Below, piece by piece: positions 6,017 to 10,075 of a stretch of 10,075 nt of DNA (the stretch's first letter is position 1; each line of letters begins with the position of its first letter). Position numbers and translations under genes: made by a program. The notes under the pieces were generated by a model. That model was not told the origin of the DNA, searched no databases, and saw only the letters and a list, made by a program, of their open reading frames with translations. Source of the DNA: Reyranella sp. (lineage in GTDB: Bacteria > Pseudomonadota > Alphaproteobacteria > Reyranellales > Reyranellaceae); contig JAUXST010000002.1 in NCBI GenBank assembly GCA_030679805.1, forward strand, positions 1-10,075, read 5' to 3'.

Positions 6017-7372
6017 TCACGCGGACTCGATCTTGGCGCCGAGCCTGTTCATGAGGTCGGCGAAGCCGGGGAAGCTGGTGTCGATCGGCGAGCCGTCATC
6101 GACCGCCACGGGCTCGCGCGCGGCGAGCCCCAGCACGAGGAACGACATGGCGATGCGATGGTCGAGGTGTGTCTTGACCAGGCCGCCGCCGTCCGGAGGC
6201 GCACCTGTGCCATGCACGACGAGGCTGTCGGCGCCCATTTCGTGCCGTATTCCATTCGCCGCCAGACCCGCCGCAACGCTCGACAGGCGGTCGCTTTCCT
6301 TCGCGCGCAATTCGGCCAACCCCAGCATCCGCGTCGCGCCCACGGCGCAGGAAGCGGCCACTGCTAGGATGGGATATTCGTCGATCATCGTCGGTGCTCG
6401 GCTGGCCGGCACCTCAATCCCTTTCAGTCCGCCGCCTTTGATGTGCAGATCGGCCACCGGCTCACCCCCGACTTCGCGGGAGTTTTCGAACTCGATATCG
6501 GCGCCCATTTCGCGCAAGGTTTCATAGAGGCCCGCCCGCAGGGGATTTACCCCGACATTCTCGACCGTCACGTCGCTGCCTGGCCGGATCGCCGCCGCGA
6601 CCACGGCAAAAGCCGCCGACGATGGATCACCCGGTACCACGATGTCGCGGCCTCTGAGTTCGGGCCAGCCAACGACGGTGATACGCTTGCCGCCGCCTTC
6701 GGCCGGGCTCACCCGCACCTCGGCACCGAAATGGCGCAGCATGCGTTCGGTGTGATCGCGCGTCGCCTCGGGTTCGATCACCGTGGTCTCGCCGGCGGTA
6801 TTGAGGCCCGCCAGCAGGATGGCGCTTTTGACCTGCGCCGAGGCGACAGGCAGGCGGTATTCGATCGGCACCATCTCGTCGGTCCCGATCACGGCCAGCG
6901 GCATGCGACCGCCTTCGCGCCCATGAAAGCGCGCGCCCATGCGTGATAGCGGATCGATGACCCTCTGCATCGGCCGCGATCGGAGCGAAGCGTCGCCGGT
7001 CATGAAACTGGTGAAGGGATGGCTGGCGAGAATGCCCGACAGCAGCCTTGCCGAAGTCCCCGAATTGCCGAGGTCGAGCACATTGTCCGGTTCACGGCCG
7101 CCGCCGACACCGAAGCCCAGGATCCGCCACAGGCCCACGCCGACGTGCTCGACCTGCGCGCCGAGGGCCCGCAGGGCGGCAGCCGTCGCCAGGACATCCT
7201 CGCCCTCCAGGAGACCGCTGACGTTGGTTTCGCCAAGCGCCAGGGCGCCGAACATCAGGGCGCGGTGCGAAACCGACTTGTCGCCGGGCGCGCGGACCCG
7301 GCCGCTCAATTGGGTGACGGGACGGGCGATCAGCTTGGCCGTTTTGGCTGTCCCGGACAGGGCACTCTCCAT
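6017..7372 (-). CDS. aroA: 3-phosphoshikimate 1-carboxyvinyltransferase (EPSP synthase), class II-like
   Basis: This 451-residue enzyme joins phosphoenolpyruvate to shikimate 3-phosphate in the shikimate pathway. Motifs seen: PGDKSVSHRA (29-38), LGNSGTSARLL (101-111), SAQVK (178-182), RDHTERML (205-212), VPGDPSSAAF (246-255), the catalytic aspartate D331 in MIDEYPILAVAA, the catalytic glutamate E359 in RAKESDR, and HLDHRIAMS (402-410). It resembles the Agrobacterium CP4 enzyme throughout, which places it with class II. It carries Gly105 where CP4 has Ala100, and NPLR (276-279) where CP4 has NPTR. The start at 7372 gives the usual length, but it lacks a good Shine-Dalgarno. An in-frame ATG at 7411 (13 more residues) is possible, and the AGGAGG nearby at 7406-7401 lies 28 bp from the chosen start. 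cmk follows 10 bp on; the FYDLN-acid gene is divergent. Confidence 0.96.
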   Translation of the reverse strand: MESALSGTAKTAKLIARPVTQLSGRVRAPGDKSVSHRALMFGALALGETNVSGLLEGEDVLATAAALRALGAQVEHVGVGLWRILGFGVGGGREPDNVLDLGNSGTSARLLSGILASHPFTSFMTGDASLRSRPMQRVIDPLSRMGARFHGREGGRMPLAVIGTDEMVPIEYRLPVASAQVKSAILLAGLNTAGETTVIEPEATRDHTERMLRHFGAEVRVSPAEGGGKRITVVGWPELRGRDIVVPGDPSSAAFAVVAAAIRPGSDVTVENVGVNPLRAGLYETLREMGADIEFENSREVGGEPVADLHIKGGGLKGIEVPASRAPTMIDEYPILAVAASCAVGATRMLGLAELRAKESDRLSSVAAGLAANGIRHEMGADSLVVHGTGAPPDGGGLVKTHLDHRIAMSFLVLGLAAREPVAVDDGSPIDTSFPGFADLMNRLGAKIESA

Positions 7373-7395
7373 GAAGGATGACGCAAATGCGGCAC
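7330..7395 (-). CDS. Possible 21-residue leader ORF overlapping the aroA start
   Basis: A GTG at 7395 is preceded by a perfect AGGAGG (7406-7401) with 5 bp spacing, the best Shine-Dalgarno in the neighbourhood. It opens a 21-codon frame that overlaps the aroA start in another frame and ends with TGA at 7330. The peptide would contain one Trp and no Tyr or Phe, so classic aromatic attenuation is not evident. It may be a translated leader that affects aroA translation, or the Shine-Dalgarno may serve an aroA start I cannot place. Very tentative. Confidence 0.2.
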   Translation of the reverse strand: MPHLRHPSWRVPCPGQPKRPS

Positions 7396-7425
7396 GGCGC
7401 CCTCCTAGCATGCCGGAATTTGGTT

Positions 7426-7454
7426 TTGACAGGGTGAAAGACGCATGACATACG
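7426..7454 (+). promoter_or_regulatory. Possible promoter of the FYDLN-acid gene
   Basis: A perfect -35 hexamer TTGACA (7426-7431) is followed after 17 bp by CATACG (7449-7454), a weak -10 match at 3 of 6. It lies in the 135-bp divergent gap to aroA, about 54 bp before the GTG start. The -35 is convincing; the -10 is not. Confidence 0.35.
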
Positions 7455-7470
7455 CGCTCCCTCGCGGCCG

Positions 7471-7510
7471 ATTCGGCCGAATTCAGCGGAATTCCGGGAG
7501 ATTCAGCGTG
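7471..7510 (+). repeat. Four tandem 10-bp near-repeats in the FYDLN-acid gene leader
   Basis: Four consecutive 10-mers each begin with ATTC: ATTCGGCCGA, ATTCAGCGGA, ATTCCGGGAG and ATTCAGCGTG. Against the second copy they match at 8, 10, 6 and 8 of 10 positions. The array ends exactly in the GTG start codon, and the third copy contributes the GGGAG ribosome-binding site. The 10-bp period is close to one helical turn. Function unknown; local sequence drift is possible. Confidence 0.5.
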
Positions 7511-7876
7511 GTCAAGGCGACCTGGGGTACCAAGCGCACCTGCCAGAGCTGTGCAGCGCGCTTCTACGATCTGAACAAGAGCCCGATCAAATGTCCCAAG
7601 TGCGGGCGGGAGCACGATCGCGAGGACTTCGTGAAGGTGCGCCGGGGCCGTGGCGCGGCGGCGGCAGCTGCCGCCACGGCAGCGGCAGCGACGGCCGCAG
7701 CGGCACTGATCAAGGCAGCGGCCAAGAAGAAGGCCGACGAGGCGGCGCTCAGCGGTGACGAATTGCCCGACGTGGAGGGTGACGACGCGCTCGAGGCCGA
7801 CGATCTCGCCGACGAGACGGACGACATCGAGGTCGAGGTGGAAGTCGAGGACGACAAGGGCGAAGGCGACCGCTAG
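7508..7876 (+). CDS. FYDLN-acid domain protein (TIGR02300-type zinc ribbon with acidic tail)
   Basis: This is a 122-residue protein of unknown function from a family largely found in alphaproteobacteria. The N-terminus WGTKRTCQSCAARFYDLN (6-23) is the family signature, and Cys12, Cys15, Cys29 and Cys32 form a C-x2-C...C-x2-C zinc ribbon. An alanine-rich stretch (about 50-80, interrupted by KKK) follows, and then a strongly acidic tail rich in Asp and Glu (84-122). The GTG at 7508 is chosen over the ATG at 7445 because the family begins just before WGTKRTC, and because GGGAG lies 7 bp upstream; the extra 21 residues would be coded by repeat-like leader DNA. It is divergent from aroA, an arrangement often seen in alphaproteobacteria, and is followed by tRNA-Ala. 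The GCG/GCC run coding the alanines is low complexity and could vary in length. Confidence 0.88.
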   Translation: MVKATWGTKRTCQSCAARFYDLNKSPIKCPKCGREHDREDFVKVRRGRGAAAAAAATAAAATAAAALIKAAAKKKADEAALSGDELPDVEGDDALEADDLADETDDIEVEVEVEDDKGEGDR

Positions 7877-7895
7877 GGCTATTGCCAGTCCCCTG

Positions 7896-7924
7896 TTGCC
7901 AGTTAAGGGGGCAGCAATTATACC
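7896..7924 (+). promoter_or_regulatory. Promoter of tRNA-Ala
   Basis: TTGCCA (7896-7901, 5 of 6 to the -35 consensus) and TATACC (7919-7924, 4 of 6 to the -10) are separated by 17 bp and lie 22 bp before the tRNA. A GC-rich run (TCGCGCCGCG) follows the -10, like the discriminator of stable-RNA promoters under stringent control. It also overlaps a small CCCCT/AGGGG inverted repeat after the FYDLN-acid gene that is not a convincing terminator. Confidence 0.6.
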
Positions 7925-7946
7925 TCGCGCCGCGACCCAGGATTTC

Positions 7947-8022
7947 GGGGCCATAGCTCAGCTGGGAGAGCGCTACGATGGCATTGTAGAGGTCAACGGT
8001 TCGATCCCGTTTGGCTCCACCA
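7947..8022 (+). tRNA. tRNA-Ala (anticodon GGC)
   Basis: A full 76-nt cloverleaf can be folded, with an encoded CCA end. The acceptor stem GGGGCCA pairs with TGGCTCC and includes the G3-U70 wobble that marks alanine tRNAs. The D-stem is GCTC/GAGC. The anticodon stem CTACG/TGTAG closes the loop ATGGCAT, with anticodon GGC reading GCC codons, which suits this GC-rich genome. The T-stem AACGG/CCGTT closes TTCGATC. It has its own promoter upstream and a terminator just downstream, so it is a separate transcription unit. Confidence 0.97.
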
Positions 8023-8029
8023 ACTAAAC

Positions 8030-8066
8030 AAGGGCCCAGCCGGCAATGGTTGGGCCCTTCGATTTT
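8030..8066 (+). terminator. Intrinsic terminator after tRNA-Ala
   Basis: AAGGGCCCAGCC (8030-8041) pairs with GGTTGGGCCCTT (8048-8059), 12 bp with one G-U pair, around the 6-nt loop GGCAAT. It is followed by CGATTTT. It lies 7 bp after the CCA end of the tRNA. Confidence 0.85.
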
Positions 8067-8164
8067 CTGGGCTGAACCGACGTCGACCGCGGAGCTGTCT
8101 TGGCCTCGAAGTCCTTGGCATAGTCTTGGAAAGCGCCTCGGGCGCAAATTCAGAGCAACCTCAG

Positions 8165-9163
8165 ATGGCCGGATCCAGAAAATTTGTACTAGTTGTCGTG
8201 AGCGCGGCGGCGCTGGCCATCTTGATCCTGACCCTGTCGAGTCTGGCCTCTCATCGCCAGTCCAGCAAGGGCCGGGAAGGCATCGTCGCCACGGGCCCTC
8301 TCATCTCACGCGGCTATACCGAGGCGCCGGCCGGAACCGTGGTGGTCGCCGGCAACCCGGAGGCAGGTGGCAGCGTGCTGTTGGAGCTGCGCATCACCGA
8401 CGGTCAGAAGGTCAGGAAGGGCGACATCATCGCCGTGCTGTCCAACTATCCGACGGCCGACGTCCTGGTACACGAGGCAGAGGCCGGCCTGGTGAAAACC
8501 AAGCAACAGCGCGACGCGATGGTCTCAGGCTATCGCGCTTCCCAAATGGCGATGCAGGAAATCGAAGTCCGGACAGCGGAGGAGGAAACCAAACTCAAAA
8601 CGATCCGGTTGCAGCGGACGGACGGACCGCCCGACCAGAAGCAGCTCGAGGTCAACATTTCGCAGCAAAAGCTGGAGCGGCAGAAAGCCAAGCTCCGGGT
8701 CATGAAGGAGACTCTGGCGACCGACCTCGCGCAGATCGAGACGGAAATCACCATCGTGCAGACGAAGCTCGACAATGCGCTGGCGACCCGGGAGGAAGCG
8801 CTGGTGCGCTCGCCGATCAACGGCATTGTCGTGCAAATCTACACCCGCCAGGGTGAGCGCGTTTCCGGCAACGGAATCGCCAAGGTCGTCGACCTGAGCC
8901 AGATGCGCGTCATCACCGACATCGACGATCTGCATTTCAACCGCGTGGCCCTCGGCGGCAAGGTCGAAGTCACGTTCCGCGGCAACTCCAGAATCTACAC
9001 GGGCAAGATATCGCGCATCGTGCCCGTCGTGAGGCGCCTGAAGCGCAGCCAGGCCGATATGGGCGAAGGCAACGTCAACCTGGTCGAGATCGAAATCGAA
9101 CTCGACGAGACGACCGGCATTCCCCAGGTGCTGACCCGAGAGGCGCGCGTCACGTTCCTATGA
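8165..9163 (+). CDS. HlyD-like membrane-fusion (periplasmic adaptor) protein
   Basis: This is a 332-residue inner-membrane-anchored adaptor of a tripartite or type I export system. One N-terminal membrane segment (about 7-28) is followed by the first half of a biotinyl-lipoyl-like domain (57-93, with DGQKVRKGDIIAVL). Then comes a long coiled coil (about 100-212, rich in Lys, Glu, Gln and Leu) and the second lipoyl half VRSPINGIVVQIYTRQGERV (214-233) with VVDLSQMRVITDID. A beta-barrel region ends the protein. The ATG at 8165 is preferred; a TTG at 8126 could add 13 residues; neither has a good ribosome-binding site. It follows the tRNA terminator, so it probably begins a new transcription unit. 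Its stop codon overlaps the start of a secreted phosphatase (ATGA). No transporter subunit is within the window; one may lie further right. DevB-type ABC adaptors are a close alternative. Confidence 0.87.
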   Translation: MAGSRKFVLVVVSAAALAILILTLSSLASHRQSSKGREGIVATGPLISRGYTEAPAGTVVVAGNPEAGGSVLLELRITDGQKVRKGDIIAVLSNYPTADVLVHEAEAGLVKTKQQRDAMVSGYRASQMAMQEIEVRTAEEETKLKTIRLQRTDGPPDQKQLEVNISQQKLERQKAKLRVMKETLATDLAQIETEITIVQTKLDNALATREEALVRSPINGIVVQIYTRQGERVSGNGIAKVVDLSQMRVITDIDDLHFNRVALGGKVEVTFRGNSRIYTGKISRIVPVVRRLKRSQADMGEGNVNLVEIEIELDETTGIPQVLTREARVTFL

Positions 9164-10075
9164 TGCCCATGCGCCTCATTCTGCTTTCTCTTGCTCTGCT
9201 GCAGATTGCCCTGGCTGCTCATGCCCAGCCTGCGCCGACGATCCCATCGGTCACGGCCTTTGCGTTCGTTCTCCTAGGTGAAGGCAGCGACGGTAATCCC
9301 GTCCCGATGGTGCGGACGGTCGTGGAAGCGGCGACCGCCTGTCCGGAGCTGCAACTCGCCCACGGCAAAGCCGCGCTGTCGATGACGCCGCGCCGGCGGC
9401 CGGAGGGAGGCGGTTTCGACGACGTACTGGTGTGCGAGGCACGCTATCCGGCGGGCGAGGCCGCAAGCGTGTTGGTCGACGGCAAGCGGATCGAGTTGCC
9501 GGTGGTTTCCCTCGGCACTCCACGGCGGGTCCTGCTGATCGGCGACACTGGCTGCCGCGGCGACACGCCACAAAAGCCGCAGCCCTGTGGCGGCGGCGGT
9601 TATGGACAGGCATGGCCTTTCGCCAAGCTTGCCAGCGGCGAGGCACAGTCTGCCCCCGACCTGATCGTCCATGTCGGCGACTACAACTATCGCGGCACGC
9701 CGGCATCCTTCGTCCTGCCTCCCCATGCCACCGGTTATCGCGAAGACCTCAAGGTTGTGGTCTACGACACGGGCGATCTGGACGACGATGACGATCCGCA
9801 GGTGACGATTGGTGCCACCTACTGGAGCCAGAACATACAGGGCAGTCCCGTCCCGGACCGATGGGCCTCATGGCGCGAGGACTTCTTCCTTCCCGCCGCC
9901 AACCTCCTGCCGACGGCGCCCTGGGTTTTCAGCCGCGGCAATCACGAACTCTGCAGTCGCGCGGGGCTGGGCTGGTTCTACCTGCTCGATCCCGCCTCGC
10001 CCCTGCTCGGCCCGGGACGCCAACAGGAGTTCTGCCCGCCGCAGACCCCGGCCCACTGGCGCGCCGGCGCCTGGC
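9160..10075 (+). CDS. Secreted metallophosphoesterase, purple-acid-phosphatase-like (partial, C-terminus outside window)
   Basis: 305 residues are visible, open to the right edge. A signal peptide is clear: Arg5, a Leu-rich core (6-19) and a likely cut after AHA (20-22), so the product is periplasmic or secreted. A region of about 100 residues precedes the catalytic fold. Metal-site motifs follow in order: GDTG (128-131, Asp129), GDYNY (173-177, Asp174 and Tyr177) and GNHE (260-263, Asn261 and His262). The GD-x-x-Y form is that of purple acid phosphatases, where the Tyr binds Fe(III). The remaining His motifs should lie beyond the window. An acidic patch DLDDDDDP (206-213) between motifs 2 and 3 is unusual. 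The start ATG overlaps the adaptor stop codon (ATGA), implying translational coupling; ATGs at 9163 and 9169 are alternatives. Family placement is good; the substrate is unknown. Confidence 0.85.
   Translation, partial: MMPMRLILLSLALLQIALAAHAQPAPTIPSVTAFAFVLLGEGSDGNPVPMVRTVVEAATACPELQLAHGKAALSMTPRRRPEGGGFDDVLVCEARYPAGEAASVLVDGKRIELPVVSLGTPRRVLLIGDTGCRGDTPQKPQPCGGGGYGQAWPFAKLASGEAQSAPDLIVHVGDYNYRGTPASFVLPPHATGYREDLKVVVYDTGDLDDDDDPQVTIGATYWSQNIQGSPVPDRWASWREDFFLPAANLLPTAPWVFSRGNHELCSRAGLGWFYLLDPASPLLGPGRQQEFCPPQTPAHWRAGAW

Noticed and set aside
7654..7750. GCG/GCC-rich run as a regulatory repeat or CRISPR-like array
   Set aside because: It is in frame and codes for the alanine-rich linker of the FYDLN-acid protein; there is no spacer-repeat structure.
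7877..7915. CCCCT/AGGGG inverted repeat as a terminator of the FYDLN-acid gene
   Set aside because: The stem is only about 5 bp, has no T-run after it, and overlaps the better-supported tRNA promoter.
7947..8022. tRNA-Ala 3' end as an integration site for a mobile element
   Set aside because: No integrase, no repeated tRNA 3' end and no change in base composition are seen on either side.
8011..8856. A plus-strand frame overlapping the adaptor gene
   Set aside because: It begins inside the tRNA and reads the adaptor gene in the wrong frame; the product has no domain.

Overview
The window looks like chromosomal DNA of a GC-rich alphaproteobacterium. The grounds are the aroA-cmk-rpsA-ihfB-lapA block on the minus strand, a divergent FYDLN-acid (TIGR02300-type) zinc-ribbon protein beside aroA, and codon use rich in G/C third positions. 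A Rhodospirillales- or Reyranella-like source is a guess from the overall style; nothing here proves it.

Left part (1-2496) is accessory metabolism. On the minus strand lies the N-terminal part of a molybdenum-hydroxylase FAD subunit, which runs off the left edge, preceded by a MarR-family regulator. A 20-bp imperfect palindrome sits in the 58-bp gap between them, just upstream of the FAD gene start. Divergent from marR is a full-length family III (CaiB/BaiF) CoA-transferase. Together they suggest a small regulated catabolic locus (CoA activation plus hydroxylation of a carboxylated, perhaps aromatic or heteroaromatic, substrate), but the substrate cannot be read from the sequence.

Middle part (2517-7372, minus strand) is the conserved housekeeping cluster, in transcription order aroA (EPSP synthase), cmk (cytidylate kinase), rpsA (ribosomal protein S1), ihfB (IHF beta subunit) and lapA (inner-membrane LapA-type protein). 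aroA and cmk are 10 bp apart. The rpsA leader is 150 bp long and rich in hairpins. rpsA ends in a strong intrinsic terminator, and ihfB then has its own promoter, with a perfect match to the IHF consensus overlapping its -10 region, which suggests autoregulation.

Right part (7426-10075, plus strand) starts divergently from aroA with the FYDLN-acid protein, whose leader carries four 10-bp tandem near-repeats. Next comes a tRNA-Ala(GGC) with its own promoter and an intrinsic terminator, then a HlyD-like membrane-fusion (periplasmic adaptor) protein. This overlaps by ATGA a secreted metallophosphoesterase with purple-acid-phosphatase-like motifs, which is cut by the right edge.

I see no mobile element, integrase, CRISPR array or phage gene. 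Most of the window is ordinary. The points most worth a second look are the adaptor-phosphatase pair, the IHF site at ihfB, the rpsA leader, the 10-bp repeat array, a small ORF with a strong Shine-Dalgarno across the aroA start, and the mixed class II signature of AroA.
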